Shown: piece by piece, positions 37,883-50,005 of the stretch | Layout: every line of letters starts with the position of its first letter | Numbering within the stretch: the stretch's first letter is position 1 | Origin: Arthonia radiata | Taxonomy: Eukaryota > Ascomycota > Arthoniomycetes > Arthoniales > Arthoniaceae | Reading direction: 5' to 3' | Assembly: GCA_002989075.1 (NCBI GenBank) | Contig: PSQN01000016.1 | Span: 558,001-622,000 of the forward strand | DNA: 64,000 nucleotides | Notes under the pieces: model-generated | Told to the model about the DNA's origin: nothing | The model's input: only the letters and a program-made list of their open reading frames with translations | The model's database searches: none | Translations under genes and position numbers: made by a program

Positions 37883-40501
37883 AGTTTCGTCTGTTTTCGC
37901 TGCCGCCGTCCACCGCTTATTATCAGCACTGCTAACAAAAAAGAAGACGACTTATAACGCGACGCGCAGCGCCCAGCCGTCTCATTCAGAGGTAGGAAAG
38001 CTGCGCAGACGCCAGCTCAGCGGACTCGCCATCCAGAATATTTAAGACGCGAACCTGCATCGTACTACGCCAGCTGCATAGTAAGATGTCTGTTGTGATA
38101 GATCTCGTCGCTATGAAAGGGGGCCAGATACTAGAGCGCAGATGAACAGCCACCATAGGGGACTGAAGATTCGGAAGCTGCAGAGCGCGCAGAAAGCAGA
38201 CATAATCATCGTAGATCACTGACGCTGATTATCGTCGTAACTGGTCTCTCATCAACACATCGAGCCGGAAACGAATGTGATTTACATCGCAGCTGATTTT
38301 GAGCTGTACAATTTGCGAAAAGATTATGTTGCGTTCCCCTCAGAAATATCACAACGCTCGCCTTCTGCCGTTCCTTCTCACGCCTGAGACTCTGAGTGTA
38401 TGCTGGAGGGCCGGGCTTTATATGCCTTTGCGACCGCCCACAGAGGCGCAAGATTATTGACCTTTTCAAGAGGCGAGTGCGGCTCCCAAGGCATGCTGAG
38501 ACTGTTGCGTGTCGATCGCGTCCCATGTACCCCATATAAGAACGAAAATTGCGAAGAATGCGGGGAGACATTGTTGGCTGCTATGTACTGAAACAGTACC
38601 ACGTGAAACGCTAGAGGAAATGCAGAGGGATCGAAATTCTTCAGACACGAGCTGCGTACGTCTTCCAGAATTGCTATCTTCAAAGAGTGTCGAGAAGTCT
38701 TCGAGGCGTATGATGTTCATCATTATTAGCTTTTACCAGCGTCCGCGTCCTCATTAGCTGATGCGACTGGCAAACGTCGAAATAGGTGTTTGCCATAGCC
38801 GCCGTGACTCGGATGAGAGCTTCAGTATGCCCCTCGACTTCTGACGGTTAATATGCCGTGGTGTTCAACAACCTTGATGGTCAACTCCGAGCTACGGCTA
38901 GATATGAAGTCGATCATATACTACTTACTGCACTAAGGCTGAATCCGCGCTACTCTAACTTCTTCAATGCCTTCACGAGGTGCTTGTCGTCTCTGATTTC
39001 TAACTTAGAGGAATAAGCCGACACAGGCGAGGGGGGGCAAGGAGTGGACTTAGGGGCTTTAAGCTTGTAAGAAGACGCTAGCTTAGACTTGTCAAGCACG
39101 ACGGCATTGCTGTGCACGACCTAAACTTTCCTCCAAATTTATAAGCGCAGTGCGCGCTGGAAGCTTGTTTATCCGGCGTTGGAGTGCTTGAGAAAGGATA
39201 CCAACCATGTCCAGAGGTTTCGGGGGAATTCTTTCTCTGCGCGCTAGCTCGGCGCTTGACGAATTGATAATACTCAGACCAGTCGATTGACCGAACGGAA
39301 GGTGACGAACGACGGTGCTGACCATCATCACGCTTTCCATCTTCATCGCTATCAACACTTCGAATCTGCGTGACCCCAAAGCCAGCGACCAAGTGTCAGC
39401 GATCTCAGCATCTCTTGTAGCTTCAGTAAACCCCTTCGTCTCGAGAGAGGGACAGTTTTCGGTGCTCGACCAGCTTGTGTATAAACAGAAGGCAGACGGT
39501 CCGCTCTTATGTACTCAAAACATCGCCAGTACACGTGTTTTTGCGCCTGAAGAAGCTATTGCCGCGAACATGAGTCTTAGGCGGCTTGCCATTGGTCGTC
39601 GGCCGCTGACTCGATACTGCTTTGTACAGTATTGAAGGGTACAAAAAGACATCTCTGGGAGCTTTGACTAAGTGCAGAAAGCACGAGGTGCACGCCGCGA
39701 AACGCCAAGATGTATCTGAGCGCAGGGGCATGCAAGTATAGTCGTTTCCTTCCCACTTGTCGAAACTGCTTGCTGCACTGTCCAAGAGGTGTTGTAACCG
39801 CGTACCTCGATAGCGCTGATTATCACCACACCTCGTGCTTTCTGTGTTTGCGCGCACACGGTCGGAGCACCAACACTAAAGGCGACACACCAGCCTACTC
39901 ACATGCCACTTCAAGCATTTTCAGAACTCAGACAGCCCCTATTAGCGCTCGTATAGTGGCAGTGCGCGCTTTGAAGTCGCTGATGCGCACTTGTGAACAA
40001 ACGAGGAGAACGGATCTGAGAAAGTGCCCTCTACTGCATAGAGACAGAGCCTGCTCTAGTCCGACACCTTCACACTGCCTTCATAAAGCCTCTGCGGTTC
40101 TGTGAGATTCACTCAACGGTGCATGCGCCGACATAAGCGCGGTGGAGAAAGCAACAAGTGGAGGGGGCTCCGAGTTCTCAGAACCACCGTTTGATGGTAT
40201 GGCACGTTGGTCACTATCACTGTCATTGACGATGCAGATCTTCACCACTCCGCGAAGTAGCCGCAAAGAGTGAGCAGTCCTCTCCCGCGAGCATCGACGT
40301 GCCTTGGTGCATTCACCCCCCTCCTGAGCCGCGAGAGTAGGCTGCCCCTGTTACTGTTGATATTGCCGAGCGAGATGTATCATCTTTGTTGTCGTCCGAG
40401 TCGTAGTGCTTCATACACTTTCTAAGCATCGTGACCCTGCGACATGGACTTTGAACATAAACCACAGGATGATATCATCTGACATTCGAAACAGCGAGCA
40501 C
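37883..40501. other. GC-normal stretch with no supported gene
   Basis: Several overlapping open frames of 60-130 codons exist on both strands, but none shows family motifs, consistent splice signals or a clear coding bias. One minus-strand frame at 39078-39392 has a plausible acidic/Ser-rich composition and is the best candidate for a gene fragment. A weak match to the tRNA-like module of 1-6950 occurs near 38005-38060 (GCTCAGCGG ... GACGCGAACC). Confidence 0.35.
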
Positions 40502-40810
40502 TCAAAAGCCGCAAACACAGCTGCCTTCTTCCGCAGCCCTTGATGGCCTCGGCGACGAAGACTTGGAGGCATCCGCTACAGGGGCACTGAGCTTGCGGCT
40601 TTGCTTCATTCTCTGGATGTTGTTTCGGAAGTGGAAACGAGCCATCAAGAGTCCTACGACTATGAGTGCGGTGATGCCGATCAGTGAGACGCCAGAGCCC
40701 GCAGCGGACGTTGCGCTCGTTAGTATCAGACCAAAGCTGCGCTTGCCCCTGTATTCCAGATGAGGCGGCTGTTCTGCTGGCCATGGTGAATGTAGCTCCG
40801 AAGAGTACAA
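40502..40810 (-). CDS. Possible small single-pass membrane protein, 102 aa
   Basis: Open from ATG at 40810 to the stop ending at 40502. Residues about 40-58 form one hydrophobic segment (G-V-S-L-I-G-I-T-A-L-I-V-V-G-L-L) followed at once by a basic stretch (R-F-H-F-R-N-N-I-Q-R-M-K-Q-S-R-K), the usual stop-transfer pattern. The C-terminal third is Ser/Pro/Ala-rich and ends in C-V-C-G-F. There is no signal peptide and no recognised family. Another long frame overlaps it on the same strand (40422-40784), so this may be chance; the membrane pattern is the only reason for listing it. Confidence 0.25.
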   Translation of the reverse strand: MYSSELHSPWPAEQPPHLEYRGKRSFGLILTSATSAAGSGVSLIGITALIVVGLLMARFHFRNNIQRMKQSRKLSAPVADASKSSSPRPSRAAEEGSCVCGF

Positions 40811-41290
40811 GCGCTTGAATTTAAGGCATCAAAGGAGGAGAGCGAGTGTGATCTGCACGTGAGCTCCTGCAATCAAACGAACATTAAAGGCCTGGGACAT
40901 CGTTGTTGCGAACAACATGGCGCGGCGCAGTGCAGACTGCAGAGACAGAGGACGCGAGGAGCTCACAGGAGTTGGCAGAGGGTAGAGGTTGTGGTACCTA
41001 AAGTCCAGGCTGGGTATGCATTGTTCGACAGGTGTGTTTCTGCATGTCGCTGATGATGCTTGCCATTGTCTTTGCTGGCATTTAAGCTCCGATAGAATGC
41101 AGCATGATGTCCGTGAGACGATACTTCATTGCTTGATGTTGTGTGCAACTACTTACCACGTTGCTCCATTGTCGATGCTGGAGATAGCTGATCTCATCTT
41201 CATCACTTACGCTGGAATTGCAGACATAATTGATACTTTCGACTTCCCTGACATTGCCCACCCAGACACGTGCACTAATGTCCTCGCAAC

Positions 41291-43178
41291 TTACATCTGG
41301 AAGCGGATCAAGTACCTGCCGAGATGTGTCAGTAGTCATCTTCTTCATGAACCATTGAGGGTCAATCATACCTCAAATTGATCTGCGCCACATCATAGCA
41401 GATATACTCATTGTACTGCAGATACGCATTCGGATGCTGCTTCTGATCGCCAGGTTCCAGGTTCGGATCCGGGACCATGACACCCTTGAGGTCCTTGCTG
41501 ATCACATCGCCAGCATCGACCCATCCCTGCGGTGTCGTGCGCCCAACACCGAACGTCGCAATAGCACCTGCCTTCTCCGCACCCTCCTGCGCCATGGAGT
41601 CACCGCCAAGGAGTTCGTACATCGGATTGCCGAGCTCGGCCTCGCACAGCAGCAACAGTCCGGTGTTACCTGAAGAGCTGCTGACACAGTAGTTCGCGGA
41701 CTTGGTTGAGATGTCGGCAAGATACACACCCTTTCCGAACGCATACCCGTTAACCGGAGCCTCAGGCGGCGCAATGCGGAGACCCTGACTAAGGATCCCG
41801 CCGAAATTGGTCGTTCTCGAGCCGTGCCAAAGCAGGCGGCGGTTCTTGTCTTTGATGCCCGAGTACTTTGATTTCTTAAAGCGATCGTCTTCGCCATCCC
41901 GCTGGATCCTGAAGACGTCTTGAAGCCGGTAACGAATGTTATGCGTATGACCGGCCGTGTTGATGAGGTAATTTTTGAGCGCTTGGTACTCGCCGGACTT
42001 CTTGTCGAGGGGCTTGCACTCGTTCAGGTTGAGCTGCTCGAATCGCTTGTCGATCTGGGCGATGGATTCGGCATCCTTGTGGCGATCGGACGACGTCTTC
42101 ATGATCTGATTGGCGACCTCCATGTCCGTCAATGTGTCAAGCATGGCCACCTCCCTCGCCAGGATGTCGTTATTATCGATGATGGGGGGACGGTTGCGGC
42201 CGAAGACGTGAGGGATAGTGGAGTAGTACTGGTTAGTGAAGTCCTCCATTGCCTCATGGTGCGACACGCCATGCTTGGATTGAGCGAGTGAAGGGTGACG
42301 GATGAGACTTGACAGCTCCTTGAGATGCTCGAAGCCTTTCTGGATGGTGTTCTTGCCAAGCTTACCCAGTGGGAGCTTCTCGTTGTTGTAGCCGATGTTC
42401 TCGAGCACGGAGTTGAAGTGCTGCTCATTGAAGATTAATTCCATCAGACGCTGGACTTGAATCGGCAGCTTGCTGGCTGGTTGATCCTCAAGACCTCCGT
42501 CTTCGTCGTCTTCCTCCTTCTTGACAGGGCCCTGATCGCCATCGTCGTCATCCTCGTAGCTCTTTTCGAGAAAGGTGTACTTTCCCTTCATGGGCTCACC
42601 GCCACGGTCATCCCACTTCAGACCAGTCTTCGACCTGAACTTCGAGTTGTACTCTTTGAAGGCGTGATCGAAGTCGGTGAAGTCCATGGTCTTGCGCTGA
42701 CTAAGCGGGAAGCGTCAGCAGTGTGATGCCATGGATCTACTTGAATGCGCGGTCGAGGACGCACCCATTCTCGCCAACACGTCCCCAACGAGTGTGTACA
42801 TAGTAATACTTGCCAGCTTCAATCAGCTGCAGGCGGTAGAACTGAGCGAACGTGAGCACTTTGAGCTGCCATGAGCAGTAAGATGGCCGGAAAAGCACAC
42901 CTTGTTGGCATTTTGGGCGACTTGACTCTGGTTGAGGGAACAATCGAAGATGACGCCATCCTCGTCCACGTAGACCTTAGCAGCTGGGGTGAGATGTGTG
43001 AGCAGGTGCGATGTCAATGTCAGAAAGCCAAGGACCAACAGGCAGGTGCTTGGAAACCCTCATCGATGGGAACGTTCAACTCTTTGGAGACAGATTCCTG
43101 ATCTTGGTGCTTGATTTGTTTTTTCTTTGAAGGGTTTGTCTGCGGCGTCGGCGCCTTACGCTTCGCCCTCGGTGGCAT
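41291..43178 (-). CDS. Poly(ADP-ribose) polymerase, 550 aa, five exons
   Basis: Transfers ADP-ribose from NAD+ to proteins, a nuclear DNA-damage and chromatin function. Exons: 43178-43040, 42983-42901, 42841-42765, 42700-41372, 41315-41291; all joins keep frame. The N-terminus (M-P-P-R-A-K-R-K...K-K-K) is a basic nuclear signal. A WGR domain covers about residues 49-150 (K-V-Y-V-D-E-D-G to H-T-R-W-G-R-V-G-E-N-G). An acidic linker at 149-172 is rich in E and D, then come the helical regulatory domain (about 175-315) and the catalytic domain with L-L-W-H-G-S-R (His392), G-K-G-V-Y-L-A-D (Tyr426) and Y-N-E-Y-I-C-Y-D (Glu531), the H-Y-E triad. The last exon is only 25 nt and supplies Y-L-I-R-F-Q-M after I-N-L-R, as expected for the family end; without it a read-through stop would cut the end. 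No zinc fingers and no BRCT domain are visible, so it is shorter than BRCT-bearing fungal PARPs. Confidence 0.93.
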
Positions 43179-44125
43179 GACGGAAGGTTGGGTGAGGACG
43201 TGAGGAATTCACCTTGGCAGTCGAAGCGTTTCTCAACCGGGAAGAGGAGCAGGTAAGTCGCTGAGCAAGCCACAAAGATGGACAGGCAAGGACGGCATCA
43301 TTTGCATTATTTATTTACCCCGGAATCATTGGTCGCTGGGGGCGGACAAGGCAGCCAGGGGCATTGCGGCCTACGCTCAGGCTACACCGCTTCATCTCTA
43401 GGCTGAAGAACCCTAGTCTCGGGGATGCGCCTGCTTCATTTGGCAGTCCATGATCTTGGTATCTGAAGAAAGCGGTGCTCGTAGGTGGGCTAAGAGAACA
43501 GAGATGAAGCTCAGAAATGGCAACACAGGCGATGAAAAGCACAGCTTCCCAGGCCCGAGAATGTGTCTCGTTGATGGGTGAGAGCTTGGGGGTGGTAAGC
43601 CCCGAAAAAGTGCTTCCCGGGGTAGCATTTTGGGGGCAAGAATGGCTTGCTGGGGCGCGTTTTCGGGACACGTGGGGCCTAGGTTGTACCCACTGCAAGC
43701 GGAGGCAGCTCCGAAGCCTGCCAAGCCCCGCATCTTGCCAAGCCTGCCAAGCTCTCATCTCGCTCTCTGTCCTCTTCAACGCCACGACACTACTATTGCC
43801 TTTCAGCGCGTTGCCACCGCGAAGCCATCGCCACTCATCAGCTTCCCATGTCCAAATTCGCCAAAGCGCTGGTCACGACTGCGGAGGCGAGGTGTTTGCC
43901 ATGATGGTCATCGAAGCGTATGAGTATCCTCCCTTGGCAGACTCGCGAGGAACGGCAACTGCATTCTGGCAGCGCATTCACGAAACTGAGTAGAAGTATC
44001 AACAGTCTTAGTGCTCTTTCCTCCGTAGCTCTTTGGCCACAGCCCGTTGCTATTTCTGGCGTATTTGCCTCAACTCCACGCTGAAGTACAGATTCAAACC
44101 TCACCTCTTGAAAGCCGAATGAGCC
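43179..44125. other. Intergenic region upstream of the PARP gene
   Basis: GC-normal and rich in CTTGG/CCAAG-type words near 43,380-43,760. Frames of 97-158 codons overlap on both strands (43315-43785 minus, 43517-43993 plus) without family motifs; I treat them as chance. It should hold the PARP promoter. Confidence 0.4.
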
Positions 44126-44629
44126 CTAAGGATTCTCATTGTCCTTCCGTATCTCCAATGGTACAGTGATGCAGCCACTCTTCGACCATTCCATGTAGTT
44201 GAAGCGCCAAATCAGATGGCGCTTTCTTCCAACCCAAACGTGGAAATGATATTTGTCTTTACCCACTGGCTCGATTTGTCTGTGGCCAATTAATGCGAGG
44301 TCCAGCTTCGTCACAAAGTTGCAGACGCCAATCTCCAATTTGGCAAGACGATCAATAACTTACTCAATGACAGCCACATCCGGTCTTTTCCCCGGCTCCA
44401 TATATTTTGTGAATACATTATCCCAGTCTTTGAGAAGGTACCCACTCCCGTATTCCCACTGTGTTGGATCGAGGCCCTCCACACCGTAGACCGTCGCTGG
44501 TTCGCCTCTCGGACCACGATTCAACAAAGGGCAGTCGATACGGTGATATATGTGAAGAGACTTCTCGCGCGTCTTGATCACAAAGTGGTTGTCCTTTGCA
44601 TTGCCGGATGAGGATGGTCGTGCAGACAT
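44126..44629 (-). CDS. Unknown protein, 139 aa, one intron
   Basis: Start ATG at 44629 (M-S-A-R-P-S-S-S). Exon 1 runs 44629-44364 and ends V-A-V-I-(E). A donor GTAAGT at 44363 and an acceptor CCACAG ending at 44280 define an 84-nt intron that removes an in-frame TAA. Exon 2 is 44279-44126 and continues E-Q-I-E-P-V-G-K-D-K-Y-H-F-H-V-W-V-G to the stop. The product is soluble, with many aromatic residues and no signal or membrane segment: H-I-Y-H-R in the first half, W-E-Y-G-S-G-Y in the middle, W-R-F-N-Y-M-E-W near the end. I do not recognise a family. The intron length is a multiple of three, so the alternative is an unspliced frame broken by one nonsense codon; the good donor favours splicing. 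Confidence 0.55.
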
Positions 44630-47600
44630 GATGGACAATAAGAATTGCTTGAAAATCAAAGTGTTGATGCAATGAATATGAAAGAAGTGTTTTGTCCAGT
44701 TCATGTCTTACACTCAGGCCGACACTTCCCGTAACGTATGCAACAACACTCATGGAGGCGTACTTGCGACCCGCTTTCGCGCCCAATCATGAACGCATCA
44801 TTGGAAGGTCATGACCGCTCTACTAATGATCAATAGCGCATGCCATTCATCGCTATAGGCGTCGCTCAAAATGATTGCGACGGCTGTCGCAACCGCACTA
44901 TACTAGATTAACGCTGATCTTGCAGTGAACAGTTCTTCAGGTTCACGCCCAGACGACTGTGGATGAACTGAGCAACTCGCTGCACGCTTCTTCGCCGTTC
45001 ACGACGACGGCGTGAGCTGCATGCAACTGCCAGGAGTTCGCACGCTGCAGGGGTGCGAACACTCACCACAGCGATTGTAACGTGAGAAACTTTTCCACGC
45101 GCTTCACAGTGAATGGCTGGCGGTCTTCATCATCATTACATGTGGGGTTTACAGTGCGCTAAGCAATGCCACGTTATGCCACAGGATGCCTTGTTAAGCT
45201 ACGCTGCAGACAAAGCTTGCCCCTGTAATGCGATCACCTCGACACCAACTCTTTTACTTCACGGCCGGTAACGAGAGCAATGCAGCAATTTTCCTGCGCA
45301 AAATAGGCGCACGCACCTCTGCTAATCCCGCAGCGTTGGTATTGTCAACCTCTTATCTCGCGTCAGCCTCAACGACTCAGGTGAGTTTTCAGTCGAGCCT
45401 CAGTTCTATAAAGGGCATTGACATGACGAGTACCCGATTCGAGATGTGCATCTTAACAACAGTCATTGCACTCACCCAAGAATAGCTTCTTCATTGGGGC
45501 ATCTACACTGTCAACTTCCGCAGCTGAGCTGCACACATCGCCAATACGTCGCGCGTCCTGCAGAACGATAGCTTGAGCAACGGCGATGATAATCATAATC
45601 TTAGTGCACTTTCTTTGGTCGTGCGGAGGATGCCGTTGCTTGCACTTTCTGTGCGTCTATTAGAAGATCGCGCTAATCGTGTACACGGCCGGCGGATCTG
45701 CCAACTTCCAAGGCTATCTTTCAGGTCGAATAGAATATATCGGCCCGCATTGATACACATAAATAAATCTTTCACTCGCACAGCTGCTCGAAGTGAGAGT
45801 GAACTGACAAGTCATATAAAGTTAAACAATGCCTAGGGGTCTTAATGTGTCGACCTCGCTGAGCTTCTCGCCTTGCAAGAGACGAAGGGTATCAGGCCGC
45901 ACCCCGGTCCGCATATTCACTTTGTGATCACAGCCGCCATCACCGCGCATCAACAGCTCGTCAGCACGTGTGTACCGCCATGCAATGCCACAGATCCCGC
46001 TCCCCTCCTTTGCGCGTCTTATACTTCTAAGCAAGCTTCTCGCATGTTGCGGAGTCTTCGGAAGCTCGTCTGTCTCGAAAGACTGGCATAAGCGATCGAC
46101 TATGGGAGACAGAGTGTTGATGCAGCTGTCCACTTCGCCTTTGGAAAGTCTCAATGGCATGTATGCGCTCGACATGGAACCGTCTGAAGATCGTATCGCA
46201 GATCAAACTCAGCAGAGGGGCCTCGCGCGCATGGCGAGGAGCTAAAGCATGATATGCAACACTTGTACTCAGGTCTTCTAGCTACTGTTTGGTTGTGAGT
46301 GGTGACGATGCAATCACTACGACCTGCTGTTGCCGAAAGAGCGGTATCCATGCTCGTACTCTCTCAAGCCTAAAGTGTTGGTTCGTTGTCTATTGACGAG
46401 ATCTACCTCCCCTCTAATACCTTTTCGTTGGATACAAGTCCATTGTGCTGCATTTGCTTGACATTGTCGCTGGGCTTGCTTAAGCACTTGCAAGATATAC
46501 GGCACTCGAAACAAGTTGGAGCGATGTTGTGGCATTGCTGACTGACCGCCACAGAACCATCGATCAGAGCTGCTCCATCGTTGCTCGGTTTACACTTGAG
46601 TTCACACTGATAGTATAGAGCGTGCCTGAAACCCAGGGGCGTAGGAATGATACTAATGTCCTTGCAAAGGAGACGAGGGTGTCGAAGCATGACGATGAGC
46701 GTCATCAATACATGCGTTGGTCAGCTATCGCTGGGAAACAGGCGCGATCTCCAGCCCGAAGCGGTCAGGAGCAACTGAGAGTTACTGGAATTCCAACATC
46801 CCCTCGGTATCGACTTCGGCGTGTAAGTTGTGGCTTCGACGACGCTGTCATGGCGTTTACGCGCATCTAGATGACCATAATTTCATGCGGGCATCATCAA
46901 CCATATCGATGAATAATGCGTCACTGTCGCTCTATGCAGCCTGCTCAGTAAACGGCGATATAGACCGCGACAACACCTGGGCAGGGGACATGACTGGCGT
47001 CGCTTCGGGTATGCGGACAACGTCGTTCCGTCAAATACTGCATGTTGGTACAATCTTTGCGTGGCCGTGTGTGCAGCGATTGACGTGCATTATCATTTGC
47101 GACATGCGCCAGCAAGTGCATTGGCTCGCACTTGCTACTCTTCCTCGGGGCCCTCCAAGATAGTCCCACCACGTTGTGGTATCACTATGAGCCCCTGGCC
47201 TCAGACTTATCAACGTTAGTTACGCTTCAACAGTGTGGAGTGTTTACTGCAAAGCTATCTCTCAACTGGTGACTCCAGATATGGTCGATGCACAGCAAAG
47301 ACAGCGCATAGGGCGCCTTCGAGGCTAGCACGAATAACATACGTTTCGAAGAGACGGATCGGCATTTTTGACCGGGAAAATTGATGTCAAGCGATAACCG
47401 GACTTCTAGATGAGTGCAATAAATCATATCCCAATATTCACCCGCAGGGGAAAGCTGCCGTTACGTTGGGTCGTTGATGGACACACGGAACGCACCACCA
47501 TTTAATGTGTATCCCAATGTTAATCAATATGAAGTTAACTGAAGTTACAGCTTTGAAAAGTGAAATTGCACACTAGGGACGCGCAAAAGCCGGTTCTCAG

Positions 47601-50005
47601 CAAACGTGTTGTTGCTTGTGCACGTTGCTATGGCAACGGCTGCATTTCCGCACCCCCTGTCGGGATCGTCATCGTCGATTCTCTCGCAGAAAGCTCCGTG
47701 GATCTCTACATGTCTTCTCTATGATATGAGTCCCAGGAGAGTTAGTTCGCACTTTGGGCAAGCTATCGCGCTTGCGCCATATATATCCAACGACGAAGCC
47801 ACCTTTCGGGTCTCCATCCTTAAGCGAAAACCCGAAACCCATTTTACAGATAGCTCAGGGGAAAGTAAAGACATCAAAGCTCGCTCGAATTACGAATTTC
47901 CCAATGTACTTTCCACCAGGAGCTGCGTGCGCGCGAAGCACAAGGCCTGCGATGCTGCGTTTCATCATCATCATCAGCCGCGCATTTTTGCACAAAGACT
48001 ATTTTATTTGTGTATCGCTCGGACAGATATCGATGATTTTTGCATCGTTCAATGAGTTGCAAGACCCCTCTTGCACTTGTGACATTTTACATTGCTGACA
48101 AATTGCGTGCGTCATGTCCTTGACCAGTGAATAGCTCATCTTCACACTTGGATATATTAGGACATCTGCGCGTGTGATGTGGGCCGGCACATCATTGGAG
48201 CTTAGACTCTGGGTCTTCTTTCTGACGTGGTTCTTGGCAGGGGAGCGCCTCGATGTATGGACTGGCATCCAGTTACCTCCGCAGCTCCAGGCGAAAGCAG
48301 CTGCGCTCGCCCAACATATGACGACGGTTCCAGCGATTCTGGCATCAGCTTGTAGTCTCTGACTAGAGGGGTGCAGCAAGAGAAAGCACCCCTTGTATAC
48401 AGACCTCTCCCCAGTAAGGTCGCCCCTGTTTGACCAATAGAATGCACAACATTCACGATGCCTTTCTTTCAGGATGATGGGGAATTACTCGAAGCCAGGT
48501 ACACGCTTGCGATACATGGACAATCATGCAAAGCCGACAAAGGGGCCCGGACATTTCTACGCTGACGCTGAAAGCAGTGCCGTATGCGTTTGACTGCTGA
48601 TCTGCTGGATGGCTACGAAGACCGTCGTCACCATCTCGTATATCCAACAAACGTGGCGCTTCATTGTACAATGAGGACACAAGGTGAAGTATGGCACCAA
48701 CTTTCCGAACAGAAGCCCCTCGATTAATCTGTTCACATTCTCTGACGCTTGGATGAGCCCTTCTGACGTGTTTGTATCGACGCCTGTCCAAAAATATTGT
48801 GGAGAATTGGTGCCACTTTTACGGTAGCCCTATAATGCGGCGAAGATACAGGCTTTGGCCGATGAACCGTATATTCATTTGTATTGCGCAGCTATTTTTT
48901 CAATGATGCTGCGTTCGACCAGAATTATTTATATCCACCGGAGAAGCTTCGCAGCCTGGATGGGGTACTTTCGCATTTGTCTCATCACGGGTTCCCGGCC
49001 AGCAATACACTTCAGCCGCTCCAACGGACGTCGTTCGGCTTCCTGGACATAATATACACAGTGAAGGACATCATCGCCGGTTCATTCCACCTTCAAAACT
49101 CAGTCCAGCGCAATGGTACCCAGACATTAGCATCGCGGGACGAATATCGACGGTGCCCACGGCTAAGTGCCACACCCATTTCCCTCACGAAAGTCTGCCG
49201 TACGCTGCTACTGAGTTCCTCAGCCAGCATCGCCGAACGATGCTATCAGAGTTTCACTGCTTTTCAACACCCTTGCTGCTGACAGAATCCAAACTATCCC
49301 TGATTGAGACTTGTCAAGAGACAACACCCACGTCTGGAATCTGACAGCACTGACAAGCAGTCACTGTGTCCGGCGTCTTCGAGAACGAGCATGTACACCG
49401 CAGCATGTAAGGGGCTCACATCCGATGACTGGCAGCTTGCTATGTATCAGCAGTCATCACATACTCTAGCGGAGACGGACAGTCACTTCATATCACGTTG
49501 CCTGTCATCAAGATGGTGAAGCGCTTCACCGTTGGTCAGAACCGTCGATATTGTGCAATGAGCGCGCATGATCGCCTCAGCTCAAGCGTCCTGACCTGCC
49601 AGATGCTTTCACGCCTAAATTGCGGCCAAAGCAGGTTATAATTAACGAGACGCTCTTATGAGACGCTGACCCGTCGACTCGAACGTGCGTTGTGATTGCA
49701 ATCTCTTGGACGTCTGCGTCAATATTCTGGGTGCTGTGGCAGTATCGCGTCCTTGATGTTCCACTTCAGGTGCAGTTGAGTTGCCGAACACGGTCACTAC
49801 AAAGAGTGCAAGAAATGAGCAGAAGCAAATGTACTATGCTCTGGAACATGTATTGATATGCCTAAGCCCAACGTTCATCTCGTACAAGTTCTCAGAAGGC
49901 CAGGAACCGGAGGAGCTTCTAAGCAATTTTGCTCTTGCCGCGTGCCCCAGCGGGACCAGAAATACTGAGAGCTTGGCAACATCGCTACATCTACCGTTGC
50001 GGCGC
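44630..50005. other. GC-normal stretch with no supported gene
   Basis: Scattered frames up to 149 codons occur on both strands, many overlapping. None shows motifs I recognise. Candidates that look least like chance are 45822-46175 (minus, 117 codons, balanced composition) and 48884-49282 (plus, 132 codons). tRNA-like words recur near 47,865-47,910 (TAGCTCAGGGG ... CTCGAATTAC), and GATGCTGCG words near 47,951 and 48,904 are 953 bp apart, twice the period of the array in 1-6950. Confidence 0.35.

Noticed and set aside
6930-37890. Target-site duplication at the outer ends of the inverted-repeat element
   Set aside because: Tested TA, 3-, 5-, 8- and 9-bp possibilities by eye; none matches. A shared GCGC word lies about 10 bp off and is not convincing.
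39078-39392. Minus-strand frame of 104 codons with acidic/Ser-rich composition
   Set aside because: Overlaps another equally long minus-strand frame, no splice signals or family motifs, and no clear start context. Left as unassigned.
43517-43993. Plus-strand frame of 158 codons upstream of PARP
   Set aside because: Fully overlapped by a 156-codon frame on the other strand. Composition looks like translated GC-rich noncoding DNA; no motif.
45822-46175. Minus-strand frame of 117 codons
   Set aside because: Plausible amino-acid balance but no family, no splice partners, and a competing plus-strand frame.
48884-49282. Plus-strand frame of 132 codons
   Set aside because: The first half reads like protein, but the frame includes one of the recurring GATGCTGCG words also found in the noncoding array; too weak to call.
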